Of a stretch of DNA of 64,000 nt, positions 25,993-33,876 are shown one piece after another. Location of the stretch: contig NZ_JACHJI010000001.1 in assembly GCF_014203535.1 (NCBI RefSeq), positions 1 through 64,000 on the forward strand, in the 5' to 3' direction. A program made the position numbers and the translations under genes. Every line of letters starts with the position of its first letter. Positions within the stretch are counted from its first letter, which is position 1. This stretch comes from Streptomyces griseomycini (GTDB taxonomy: Bacteria > Actinomycetota > Actinomycetes > Streptomycetales > Streptomycetaceae). The notes under the pieces are model-generated. The model did no database searches and was not told where the DNA came from. It worked only from the letters and a program-made list of their open reading frames with translations.

Positions 25993-26081
25993 GCGTCAGC
26001 ATCCGGGTCGGCCGGGGGTCCGGGGGTTGTCCCCCGGGAAAGCACAGTCTCAACACCACGCAGGAGGCCGGTCGATGAGCG
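25963..26081 (+). repeat. 33-bp perfect direct repeat at the tldD/tldE junction
   Basis: Bases 25963-25995 and 26049-26081 are identical (offset 86 bp). Each copy holds the last codons of tldD, the AGGAGG ribosome binding site and an ATGAGCG start. The 53 bp between the copies carry the palindromic GGGTCCGGGGGTTGTCCCCC segment (within 26014-26047), typical of dispersed Streptomyces intergenic repeats. Confidence 0.92.
25989..26078 (+). CDS. 29-residue translationally coupled mini-ORF between tldD and tldE
   Basis: The ORF starts with an ATG overlapping the tldD stop (ATGA) and stops in a TGA overlapping the tldE ATG (ATGA). It has a full AGGAGG ribosome binding site. Its C-terminus LNTTQEAGR copies the TldD C-terminus because of the 33-bp duplication. 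It was probably created when a small repeat duplicated the junction. Whether the peptide matters is unknown; its translation may be needed to couple tldE to tldD. Confidence 0.5.
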   Translation: MSVSIRVGRGSGGCPPGKHSLNTTQEAGR

Positions 26082-27469
26082 CGCGCACCACCAAGCCGCA
26101 CGAGATCGTCGAGCGCGCCCTGGAACTGTCCCGGGCCGACGGCTGTGTCGTGATCGCCGACGAGCACTCCACCGCCAACCTGCGCTGGGCGGGCAACGCG
26201 CTGACCACGAACGGCGTCACCCGCGGGCGCACGCTCACCGTGGTCGCCACGGTGGACGGCAAGGAGGGCACCGCATCCGGGGTGGTGTCCCGGTCCGCGG
26301 TGACCGCGGACGAGCTGGAGCCCGTGGTGCGGGCCGCCGAGGCCGCCGCGCGGGGCGCGGGCCCGGCCGAGGACGCGCAGCCGCTGGTCACGGGGGTGGC
26401 CCACTCCCCCGGGTTCACCGAGGCGCCCGCGGAGACCTCCTCCGCCGTGTTCGCCGACTTCGCGCCGGCGCTCGGCGAGGCGTTCGCACGCGCGCGTGCG
26501 GGCGGCCGGGAGCTGTACGGCTTCGCCAACCACGAGCTGGTCTCCAGCTACCTGGGGACGTCGACGGGGCTGCGGCTGCGGCACGACCAGCCGAACGGCA
26601 CGCTGGAGCTGAACGCCAAGTCGCCGGACCGTACGCGGTCGGCGTGGGCGGGGCGGTCCACGCGGGACTTCGAGGACGTCGATCCGGCGGCGCTCGACGC
26701 CGAGCTGGCCGTGCGGCTGGGCTGGGCCGAGCGGCGTCTGGAGCTGCCCGCCGGCCGGTACGAGACGCTGCTGCCGCCGACCGCCGTGGCGGACCTGCTG
26801 ATCTACCAGCTGTGGTCGGCCTCGGGCCGGGACGCGGCCGAGGGCCGCACGGTGTTCTCCAGGCCGGGCGGCGGCACCCGGGTCGGCGAGAAGCTGAGCG
26901 AGCTGCCTCTGACCCTGCGCAGCGACCCGGACGAGCCGGGCCTGGAGTCGGCGCCCTTCGTGATCGCGCACTCCTCCGGCGGCGACCAGTCGGTGTTCGA
27001 CAACGGGCTGCCGCTGGCGGCCACGGAGTGGATCCGCGAGGGTGAGCTGAACCACCTGACCACCAGCCGGCACAGCGCGGCCCTGACCGGGCTGCCCGTG
27101 GCACCGGGGATCGACAACCTGATCCTCGACGGGGTCGAGGACCGCTCCCTGGAGGAGATGGTGGCGTCCACCGAGCGCGGACTGCTGCTGACCTGCCTGT
27201 GGTACATCCGCGAGGTCGACCCGGCGACGCTGCTGCTGACCGGTCTCACCCGGGACGGCGTCTACCTCGTCGAGAACGGGGAGGTGACCGGCGAGGTCAA
27301 CAACTTCCGGTTCAACGAGTCGCCGGTGGGCCTGCTGGGCCGGGCCACGGAGGCGGGGCGTACGGAGAAGACGCTGCCCAGGGAGTGGGGTGACTGGTTC
27401 ACCAGGGCGGCGATGCCGGCGCTGCGCGTCCCCGATTTCAACATGAGCTCCGTCAGCCAGGGCGTATAA
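26075..27469 (+). CDS. tldE: TldE/PmbA-like subunit
   Basis: The 464-residue PmbA/TldE family protein lacks the HExxxH metal site of TldD, as expected for the non-catalytic partner. Recognisable parts are the [20 protein letters not shown] start, LSELPLTL, the [13 protein letters not shown] stretch and C-terminal [16 protein letters not shown]. It should form a heterodimer with TldD. The start ATG at 26075 lies in the second copy of the 33-bp repeat and has AGGAGG upstream; the frame is open further upstream inside tldD but is not coding. Confidence 0.93.
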   Translation: MSARTTKPHEIVERALELSRADGCVVIADEHSTANLRWAGNALTTNGVTRGRTLTVVATVDGKEGTASGVVSRSAVTADELEPVVRAAEAAARGAGPAEDAQPLVTGVAHSPGFTEAPAETSSAVFADFAPALGEAFARARAGGRELYGFANHELVSSYLGTSTGLRLRHDQPNGTLELNAKSPDRTRSAWAGRSTRDFEDVDPAALDAELAVRLGWAERRLELPAGRYETLLPPTAVADLLIYQLWSASGRDAAEGRTVFSRPGGGTRVGEKLSELPLTLRSDPDEPGLESAPFVIAHSSGGDQSVFDNGLPLAATEWIREGELNHLTTSRHSAALTGLPVAPGIDNLILDGVEDRSLEEMVASTERGLLLTCLWYIREVDPATLLLTGLTRDGVYLVENGEVTGEVNNFRFNESPVGLLGRATEAGRTEKTLPREWGDWFTRAAMPALRVPDFNMSSVSQGV

Positions 27470-27548
27470 CCTCGTAGGCGTTCGCAGTCGGCCGTCACCC
27501 GGCCGGCCGAAGATCACCGGGCACCACCACCTAGGAGACACGAGAACC

Positions 27549-28817
27549 GTGACGGACATCGTCGACGAGCTGAAGTGGCGCGGGCTGTTCGCCCAGTCCA
27601 CCGACGAGGACGCTTTGCGCAAGGCGCTCGCGGACGGTCCCGTCACGTTCTATTGCGGCTTCGACCCGACCGCGCCGTCGCTGCACGTGGGGCACCTGGT
27701 GCAGGTGCTCACCCTGCGCCGGCTCCAGCAGGCCGGTCACCGGCCGCTGGCGCTGGTCGGCGGCGCCACGGGCCAGATCGGCGACCCCCGCCCGACGGCG
27801 GAGCGCACGCTGAACCCGCCGGAGACCGTCGCCGGCTGGGTCGAGCGGCTGCGCGGCCAGATCGAGCCGTTCCTGTCCTTCGAGGGCGAGAACGCGGCCG
27901 CGATGGTCAACAACCTCGACTGGACGCAGAACCTCTCCGCCATCGAGTTCCTGCGGGACATCGGCAAGCACTTCCGCGTCAACAAGATGCTGACGAAGGA
28001 CTCCGTGGCCCGGCGCCTGGAGTCCTCGGAGGGCATCAGCTACACGGAGTTCAGCTACCAGCTGCTGCAGGCCATGGACTTCCTCCAGCTGTACCGGAGG
28101 TACGGCTGCACGATGCAGCAGGGCGGCAGCGACCAGTGGGGCAACCTCACGGCGGGGCTGGACCTGCTGCACCGGCTGGAGCCGGACGCCGACGTCCACG
28201 CCTACGCGACGCCGCTGATGACGAAGGCGGACGGCACCAAGTTCGGCAAGACCGAGGGCGGCGCCGTCTGGCTCGACCCGGAGATGACGACGCCGTACGC
28301 GTTCTACCAGTTCTGGCTGAACACGGACGACCGGGACATCTCGCGCTACATGCGCATCCTGTCCTTCCGGTCCCGTGCGGAGCTGGAGGAGCTGGAGAAG
28401 CAGACGGAGGAGCGGCCGCAGGCCCGGGCCGCGCAGCGCGCGCTGGCGGAGGAGCTGACGACGCTGGTGCACGGCGCCGACCAGACGGCCGCCGTGATCG
28501 CCGCCTCCAAGGCCCTCTTCGGTCAGGGCGAGCTGACGGACCTGGACGAGAAGACGCTGGCGGCGGCCCTCTCGGAGGTGCCGCACGTCCGGGTGTCCGA
28601 GCTCGGCCCGGTCGTCGACCTGTTCGCGGAGGTCGGTCTGGTGGCGAGCAAGTCGGCCGCGCGGCGCACGGTGAAGGAGGGAGGCGCCTACGTGAACAAC
28701 GCCAAGGTCGCCGCCGAGGACGCCGTCCCCGCGCACGAGGACCTGCTGCACGGGCGCTGGCTGGTGCTGCGCCGGGGCAAGAAGAACCTGGCGGCGGTGG
28801 AGGTCACGGCCGGCTGA
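27549..28817 (+). CDS. tyrS: Tyrosyl-tRNA synthetase
   Basis: The 422-residue class I aminoacyl-tRNA synthetase has the HIGH-like HVGH motif ([10 protein letters not shown]), GGSDQWGN, the KMSKS-like KFGKT loop and a C-terminal S4 RNA-binding domain ([17 protein letters not shown]). It charges tRNA-Tyr. It starts at the GTG at 27549 with TAGGAG upstream and is followed by a strong terminator. No T-box leader is evident in the 79 bp before it. Confidence 0.97.
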   Translation: MTDIVDELKWRGLFAQSTDEDALRKALADGPVTFYCGFDPTAPSLHVGHLVQVLTLRRLQQAGHRPLALVGGATGQIGDPRPTAERTLNPPETVAGWVERLRGQIEPFLSFEGENAAAMVNNLDWTQNLSAIEFLRDIGKHFRVNKMLTKDSVARRLESSEGISYTEFSYQLLQAMDFLQLYRRYGCTMQQGGSDQWGNLTAGLDLLHRLEPDADVHAYATPLMTKADGTKFGKTEGGAVWLDPEMTTPYAFYQFWLNTDDRDISRYMRILSFRSRAELEELEKQTEERPQARAAQRALAEELTTLVHGADQTAAVIAASKALFGQGELTDLDEKTLAAALSEVPHVRVSELGPVVDLFAEVGLVASKSAARRTVKEGGAYVNNAKVAAEDAVPAHEDLLHGRWLVLRRGKKNLAAVEVTAG

Positions 28818-28854
28818 GACCGGCGCGGGCGGACGCGCCCGGTGCGCGGCTTGC

Positions 28855-28892
28855 GAGGGGCGGTCTCCGGCGGGTGCCGGAGACCGCCCCTC
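28855..28892. terminator. Terminator after tyrS
   Basis: A perfect 17-bp stem (28855-28871 with 28876-28892) with a 4-nt loop lies between the convergent tyrS and GlsB-like genes. Confidence 0.9.
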
Positions 28893-28938
28893 GCCGTGCG
28901 CCCGCCGACCGGTGCGTGGTCGCCGTACCGCGGGGCGG

Positions 28939-29223
28939 TCAGACCCGCTGCCGCTGGTGCCTCCTGCGCTGCATCGCGTTGTACAGCATGTCGGCAAGGG
29001 CGACGATGACGATCGCGGCCACCAGCTGGAAGATGTGCCGGCTCCAGTCGATGCCGGGCGTCGCCCGCACACCGAAGCCCTGCGCCATGGCGTTGCCCGC
29101 GATGGCGCCGAGCATGCCGCAGATGGTGGCGAGCCACAGGGGGAGGTGCTGCTTCCCCGGGATCACCGCCTTGGCGATCAGACCGAGCACGAATCCCACG
29201 ATGATCGCCCACAACCAGCCCAT
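28939..29223 (-). CDS. GlsB/YeaQ/YmgE family stress-type membrane protein
   Basis: The 94-residue protein has three hydrophobic helices: WAIIVGFVLGLIAKAV with the family's GKQHLP loop after it, a glycine-rich second helix (LATICGMLGAIAGN) and a C-terminal one (LVAAIVIVALADMLY). The family is often labelled transglycosylase-associated and is induced by stress in several bacteria; its biochemical role is unknown. Start ATG at 29223 with GAGGAGGCAG upstream. Confidence 0.88.
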   Translation of the reverse strand: MGWLWAIIVGFVLGLIAKAVIPGKQHLPLWLATICGMLGAIAGNAMAQGFGVRATPGIDWSRHIFQLVAAIVIVALADMLYNAMQRRRHQRQRV

Positions 29224-29467
29224 GACTGCCTCCTCGTACGACGTGACGTGCGCATTACGGCCAGTGTCCGCCGAACGGCGGTACGCCGCATGTCGGGTGG
29301 TGTCGTACGCGCTACGGCGCAGGCCGGGTGGACGGGGACGGGACGACCCGGTCTCGTGACCCGCGCGGGCGCGGCGTACCGTGGACCTGTCCGGGCCCGG
29401 TGTCCCCGACCGGTCACGGGACGGTCAGGGTCGGGAGGAGTCCGATGCGGGCGGATGGTGGAATGTG

Positions 29468-29866
29468 ATGCGGAAGCAGCATGGCGGTGGCGGCGTCCAG
29501 GTGTTCCGGATCACCGGCGCCCGGGCGGGCCTCCAGGAGGACGTGCGCGGGCGGCAGCGCCGCTACGTGATCTCGATGGCCGTCCGTACGATCTCGGTCA
29601 TCCTCGCGGCCACGCTCTGGAACGTGGAACGGCACGTCGCGATCGTGGCGCTGGTCCTGGGAGCGGTGCTGCCGTACATCGCGGTGGTGATCGCCAACGC
29701 GGGGCGTGAGAACACGCCGTCGCTGCCCTCGACGTTCGTGACGACGCCGATGAAACCGATGATCGCGCCGTCGCGGCCGCATGACGGCGAGGCGGAACCG
29801 GACTCGGAAGACGTGGCGTCCGGTCCCCCGCCGGGCGCGCGAACGGAGCGGTCCGAGCGGCCGTGA
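29468..29866 (+). CDS. DUF3099 membrane protein
   Basis: The 132-residue protein has two adjacent membrane helices (MAVRTISVILAATLW and IVALVLGAVLPYIAVVIAN, about 37-78) and a polar C-terminal tail rich in Pro, Asp and Glu. The QVFRITGARAGLQEDVRGRQ start is typical of DUF3099, a family found in actinobacteria and of unknown function. The ATG at 29468 was chosen because this start lies right behind it. Confidence 0.82.
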   Translation: MRKQHGGGGVQVFRITGARAGLQEDVRGRQRRYVISMAVRTISVILAATLWNVERHVAIVALVLGAVLPYIAVVIANAGRENTPSLPSTFVTTPMKPMIAPSRPHDGEAEPDSEDVASGPPPGARTERSERP

Positions 29867-29989
29867 GGACCGGGCGGTACCGGAGGCGGGCCCGGCGACG
29901 GTGCCGAGCGGGAGACGCTTCCCCGCCAAGCTCAAGAAAAGCTCAGATCAATCATGTTGTTCCGGTGCCGGGGGCGGGGTGACCCGTGA

Positions 29990-30076
29990 CATACTTCGTA
30001 CGCGCTCCGCATCCCCCGTCGGAGCGACGGACCGACGCCGGGCAGCTCCCCCCGTGGCTGCTCGGCGTCGCCTTTT
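29990..30076 (+). ncRNA. Candidate small RNA (promoter-like element plus intrinsic terminator)
   Basis: GTGACATACTTCG contains a CATACT -10-like box about 29991-29996. Downstream, CGACGCCGGGCAGC (30033-30046) pairs with GCTGCTCGGCGTCG (30057-30070) and is followed by CCTTTTCC. A U-run terminator is unusual in this genome. The transcript would be about 70 nt and non-coding. It lies upstream of, and separate from, the 30122 gene, which has its own TAGGGT box. Confidence 0.45.
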
Positions 30077-30121
30077 CCCGGGCCCGCGCACTGAGCCGAT
30101 CGGGTTAGGGTCGGCGGTGTG

Positions 30122-30346
30122 ATGGTCCCTGATCCCGAGACGCCGATCTGTTCCGCCAAGGGCTGCCGTACCGCCGCCGTGTGGGTGCTCGCCTGGAACA
30201 ACCCGAAGATCCACACGCCGGAGCGCCGCAAGACGTGGCTGGCGTGCGAGGAGCACCGCGAGCACCTCTCGCAGTTCCTCGGGGTGCGCGGGTTCCTCAA
30301 GGACGTCGTGCGGTTCGAGGAGTGGGAGGCGCCCGAGGGGGCGTAG
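30122..30346 (+). CDS. Small Cys/His-containing conserved protein
   Basis: The 74-residue soluble protein has a probable zinc site made of ICSAKGC near the N-terminus and LACEEHREH further on. Streptomyces copies are sometimes labelled acetone carboxylase, which its size rules out. GTG (30119) and ATG (30122) are both possible starts. There is no ribosome binding site, but TAGGGT at about 30104-30109 suggests a leaderless transcript. It converges on moaA. Confidence 0.72.
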   Translation: MVPDPETPICSAKGCRTAAVWVLAWNNPKIHTPERRKTWLACEEHREHLSQFLGVRGFLKDVVRFEEWEAPEGA

Positions 30347-30370
30347 GGACACGGCCCCCTCAACCGGGCC

Positions 30371-30414
30371 TCCCCGGTCGGGCCCCTCGGCCGGACTCCC
30401 CGGTCGGGCCCCTC
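30371..30414. repeat. 26-bp-period tandem repeat at the moaA 3' end
   Basis: An 18-bp sequence (TCCCCGGTCGGGCCCCTC) is at 30371-30388 and again at 30397-30414. The second copy reaches into the moaA stop codon. Confidence 0.75.
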
Positions 30415-31402
30415 AGCCGCCGATCGCCGACATCGGGCGGTCCGGCTGGACGAAGGACGGGTCGTCCAGGCCCGCGCCCGCCTTCTTGCCCCACGTGGCC
30501 AGCTTCCAGACGCGGGCGATCTCCTCGTCGGGGGCGCCGGAGCGCAGGGCGGCGCGCAGGTCGGTCTCCTCGGTGGCGAACAGGCAGGTGCGGACCTGTC
30601 CGTCGGCCGTGAGGCGGGTGCGGTCGCAGGCACGGCAGAAGGGGCGGGTGACGGAGGCGATGACGCCGACGCGGTGGGGGCCGCCGTCGACCAGCCAGCG
30701 CTCGGCCGGTGCCGAGCCGCGCGCCTCGTCGCCCTCGGGGGTCAGCTCGAAGCGGGTGCGCAGGGAGGCGAGGATGTCCCCGGCGGTGATCATGCCGTCG
30801 CGCTTCCAGCCGTGCTGGGCGTCCAGGGGCATCTGCTCGATGAAGCGCAGCTCGTAGCCGTGTTCCACGGCCCAGGCGAGCAGGTCGGGGGCCTCGTCGT
30901 CGTTGAGCCCCGGCATCAGGACCGAGTTGACCTTCACCGGGGTCAGCCCGGCCTCGCGGGCGGCGGACAGGCCGTCGAGGACGTCCTGGTGGCGGTCGCG
31001 GCGGGTGAGGGTCTTGAAGACGCCCGGGCGCAGCGTGTCGAGGGAGACGTTGACCCGGTCCAGGCCCGCCTCCTTCAGGGCGCGCGCGGTGCGCCTCAGC
31101 CCGATGCCGTTGGTGGTCAGCGACGTCTGCGGGCGGGGCTCGAGGGCGGCGACGCGCTCGACGATGCCGACCAGGCCGGGGCGGAGCAGGGGCTCGCCGC
31201 CGGTGAAGCGGACCTCCTCGACCCCCAGGGAGGTGACCGCGATGCCGATGAGGCGGACGATCTCGTCGTCCGTGAGCAGGTCCGGCTTGGCCAGCCACTG
31301 CAGGCCCTCCTCGGGCATGCAGTAGGTGCACCGCAGATTGCACCGGTCGGTCAGCGAGACCCTCAGGTCGGTGGCCACACGGCCGTAGGTGTCGATGAGC
31401 AC
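30413..31402 (-). CDS. moaA: GTP 3',8-cyclase MoaA (molybdenum cofactor biosynthesis)
   Basis: The 329-residue radical-SAM enzyme converts GTP to the 3',8-cyclo intermediate in the first step of molybdopterin synthesis. It shows the N-terminal cluster motif CNLRCTYC, the FTGGEPLLRPG segment, a C-terminal second cluster (FCRACDR...C) and the essential final Gly-Gly. The GTG at 31402 has GGGAGGGG upstream; the frame continuing to 31492 lacks family similarity. No other moa gene lies nearby. Confidence 0.95.
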   Translation of the reverse strand: MLIDTYGRVATDLRVSLTDRCNLRCTYCMPEEGLQWLAKPDLLTDDEIVRLIGIAVTSLGVEEVRFTGGEPLLRPGLVGIVERVAALEPRPQTSLTTNGIGLRRTARALKEAGLDRVNVSLDTLRPGVFKTLTRRDRHQDVLDGLSAAREAGLTPVKVNSVLMPGLNDDEAPDLLAWAVEHGYELRFIEQMPLDAQHGWKRDGMITAGDILASLRTRFELTPEGDEARGSAPAERWLVDGGPHRVGVIASVTRPFCRACDRTRLTADGQVRTCLFATEETDLRAALRSGAPDEEIARVWKLATWGKKAGAGLDDPSFVQPDRPMSAIGG

Positions 31403-31500
31403 GCGGCCCCTCCCTCGACGCGGATCACTCGTGTCCCGTACCCGTGAGCCTACGGGACACCACCGACAACCCACAGCGACCCGATGTGACAAGACGCACG

Positions 31501-31547
31501 GCGGCCGCGTCGTAGGGACCTACAGGGGGTCTCCACGACGCGGCCGC
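31501..31547 (-). terminator. Terminator after the symporter gene
   Basis: A perfect 13-bp stem GCGGCCGCGTCGT / ACGACGCGGCCGC with a 21-nt loop lies 13 bp beyond the symporter stop on the minus strand. Confidence 0.75.
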
Positions 31548-31559
31548 GCGGTGTGCGGG

Positions 31560-33188
31560 TCAGTGGGCGCCGGTGCCGGTCAGCGACCGGACCTCCAGCT
31601 CCGCGTACTTCTTGGCGTCGGGCTCCTCCTTGGACAGGACGGTGCCCAGCCAGCCCATCAGGAAGCCGAACGGGATGGAGATGATGCCCGGGTTCTTCAG
31701 CGGGAACCAGGCGAAGTCGACGTCCGGGAACATCGCCTTGGGGTCGCCGGAGACGACGGGCGAGAACAGCACCAGCCCGACGGCGACGATGAGACCGCCG
31801 TAGATCGACCACAGCGCGCCCTGGGTGGTGAACCGCTTCCAGAACAGGCTGTAGAGGATGGTCGGCAGGTTGGCGGACGCGGCGACCGCGAAGGCCAGCG
31901 CGACCAGGCCGGCCACGTTCAGGTCGCGGGCGAGGGCGCCCAGCGCGATGGAGACGACGCCGATGAAGACGGTCGCCCAGCGGGCCGCCCTCATCTCCTC
32001 CTTCTCGGTGGCCTTCCCCTTGCGGATGACGTTGGCGTAGATGTCGTGCGCGAAGGAGGACGACGAGGCGAGGGTGAGTCCGGCGACCACGGCGAGGATC
32101 GTCGCGAAGGCGACCGCCGAGATGGTGGCGAGCAGGATCGCGCCCCAGGTCGAGTCGACGCCGCCCAGGTGCAGGGCGAGCAGCGGGGCGGCCGTGTTGC
32201 CGGACGGGTTCGAGGCGATGATCTCGTCCCGCGAGATGAGCGCCGCGGCGCCGAAGCCGAGCGCGATGGTCATCAGGTAGAAGCCGCCGATGATGCCGAT
32301 GGCCCAGTTCACGGACTTACGGGCGGCCTTGGCGTTGGGCACCGTGTAGAAGCGGATCAGGATGTGCGGCAGGCCGGCGGTGCCGAGCACCAGGGCGATG
32401 CCGAGGGAGATGAAGTCCAGCTTGGTGGTGCCGTCCGCGCCGTACTGCAGGCCGGGCTCCAGGAAGGCGGCGCCCGCGCCGCTGTTGTCGGCGGCCTTGC
32501 CCAGCAGGTCGGAGATGTTGAAGTCGAACTTCAGCAGCACCAGGAAGGTGATCAGGAGGGTGCCGCCGATGAGCAGCACGGCCTTGACCATCTGGACCCA
32601 GGTGGTGCCCTTCATGCCGCCGATGGAGACGTACACGATCATCAGGACGCCGACGAGGGCGACGATGAGGATCTTGCCGGCGTCGGAGGTGATGCCGAGC
32701 AGGAGCGAGACGAGGACGCCCGCGCCCGCCATCTGGGCCAGCAGGTAGAAGATCGACACGACGATGGTGGAGGTGCCGGCCGCGGTGCGCACGGGGCGCT
32801 GGCGCATGCGGTAGGCGAGGACGTCGCCCATGGTGTAGCGGCCGGAGTTCCGCAGTGGCTCGGCGACCAGGAGGAGCGCCACGAGCCAGGCGACCAGGAA
32901 GCCGATGGAGTAGAGGAAGCCGTCGTAGCCGAAGAGGGCGATGGCGCCCGCGATGCCGAGGAAGGACGCGGCCGACATGTAGTCGCCGGAGACCGCGAGT
33001 CCGTTCTGGAAGGCGCTGAACTGGCGCCCGCCCGCGTAGAAGTCGGCGGCGTCCTTGGTCTGCCGGCCCGCCCAGACGGTGATGCCGAGGGTCGCGAGGA
33101 CGAACAGCGCGAACAGCGTGATGATGAGCCCGCGGTGTTCGCTGGCCTCGTTCGCCGCGAGGGTGACATGGGTGATCGCGGGGCTCAT
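31560..33188 (-). CDS. Sodium:solute symporter (ActP/MctP-like monocarboxylate or acetate permease)
   Basis: The 542-residue symporter has about thirteen membrane helices. Family marks are AGRQTKDAADFYAGGRQFSA, the SGDYMSAASFLG helix and RNSGRYTMGDVLAYRMRQRP, all typical of acetate/glycolate/pyruvate sodium symporters (ActP, MctP). Substrate is probably a short monocarboxylate, but the exact one cannot be told. Its ATG overlaps the DUF485 stop (ATGA). That pairing mirrors yjcH-actP in E. coli. Confidence 0.92.
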   Translation of the reverse strand: MSPAITHVTLAANEASEHRGLIITLFALFVLATLGITVWAGRQTKDAADFYAGGRQFSAFQNGLAVSGDYMSAASFLGIAGAIALFGYDGFLYSIGFLVAWLVALLLVAEPLRNSGRYTMGDVLAYRMRQRPVRTAAGTSTIVVSIFYLLAQMAGAGVLVSLLLGITSDAGKILIVALVGVLMIVYVSIGGMKGTTWVQMVKAVLLIGGTLLITFLVLLKFDFNISDLLGKAADNSGAGAAFLEPGLQYGADGTTKLDFISLGIALVLGTAGLPHILIRFYTVPNAKAARKSVNWAIGIIGGFYLMTIALGFGAAALISRDEIIASNPSGNTAAPLLALHLGGVDSTWGAILLATISAVAFATILAVVAGLTLASSSSFAHDIYANVIRKGKATEKEEMRAARWATVFIGVVSIALGALARDLNVAGLVALAFAVAASANLPTILYSLFWKRFTTQGALWSIYGGLIVAVGLVLFSPVVSGDPKAMFPDVDFAWFPLKNPGIISIPFGFLMGWLGTVLSKEEPDAKKYAELEVRSLTGTGAH

Positions 33189-33541
33189 GCGCCGCCCTCC
33201 ATACGGGTCTTGATGGCCTCGGCCTTGGGGTCGAGCTTGACGGCGGCGTGCCGGGAGTACCACCAGGCGATGAGGAAGGTGGTGACGAACTGCAGGACGC
33301 CGAAGACGAAGGCGACGTTGATGTTGCCGAACAGCTTGGCGCCCATGAAGTCGCCCGCGTAGTTGGAGAGCAGGACGTACAGCAGGTACCAGGCGATGAA
33401 GGCGACGGTCAGCGGGAAGGCGAAGGAGCGGTAGGAGCGGCGCAGTTCACCGAACTCAGCGCTCTCCTGCACCTCGGTGAACTCCTCGGGCGTGGGGAGT
33501 TTGTGTCGTTCTGTCGAGGGGGGCGGTGCTTCGGCGGCCAC
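33185..33541 (-). CDS. DUF485 membrane protein (YjcH-like partner of the symporter)
   Basis: The 118-residue protein has two membrane helices (FPLTVAFIAWYLLYVLL and VAFVFGVLQFVTTFLIAWWY) after the family's FGELRRSYRSFAFPL motif. DUF485 proteins are encoded next to acetate-type symporters and are presumed accessory subunits. The GTG at 33541 has GAGGAG upstream. The stop overlaps the symporter start, so the two are coupled. Confidence 0.92.
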   Translation of the reverse strand: MAAEAPPPSTERHKLPTPEEFTEVQESAEFGELRRSYRSFAFPLTVAFIAWYLLYVLLSNYAGDFMGAKLFGNINVAFVFGVLQFVTTFLIAWWYSRHAAVKLDPKAEAIKTRMEGGA

Positions 33542-33876
33542 GGAGTCTCCTCGCGTAGTGGTGCGGTCGGACGGGGACGGAAGGCGAGTGTCCCCGCGCT
33601 TCCTGCACAAGGTCACGGCGCCACGCGAGGACCGGTTCAACCGTGTTCGCTTCTTTCCGCGGGACGCCGCGCGGGACACCGGGGAGGACGTCGCGCGGGG
33701 CACCGTGCGGGACTTCTGCGGGACATTCGGGCCCATCTCTGTGAAGTTCTTCCGGGAAGGCGTTGCTGGCCAGCAACATCGCGGGATAGCTTCGCCCTGC
33801 ACCACCCCGTCATGTACCTGCCCGAGCACCACCTGTGCCTCGGGCCGGTTTCGTTTCCGGATGATGTGGAGACCCC
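33542..33876. promoter_or_regulatory. Divergent symporter/protease promoter region (335 bp)
   Basis: No gene is seen. It holds a perfect 16-bp palindrome GTTGCTGGCCAGCAAC (33762-33777), a likely operator, next to TTCCGGGAA. A run of degenerate CGGGACxCCG units lies at about 33658-33722. The protease ribosome binding site is GTGGAGACCCC just before its ATG. Confidence 0.55.
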
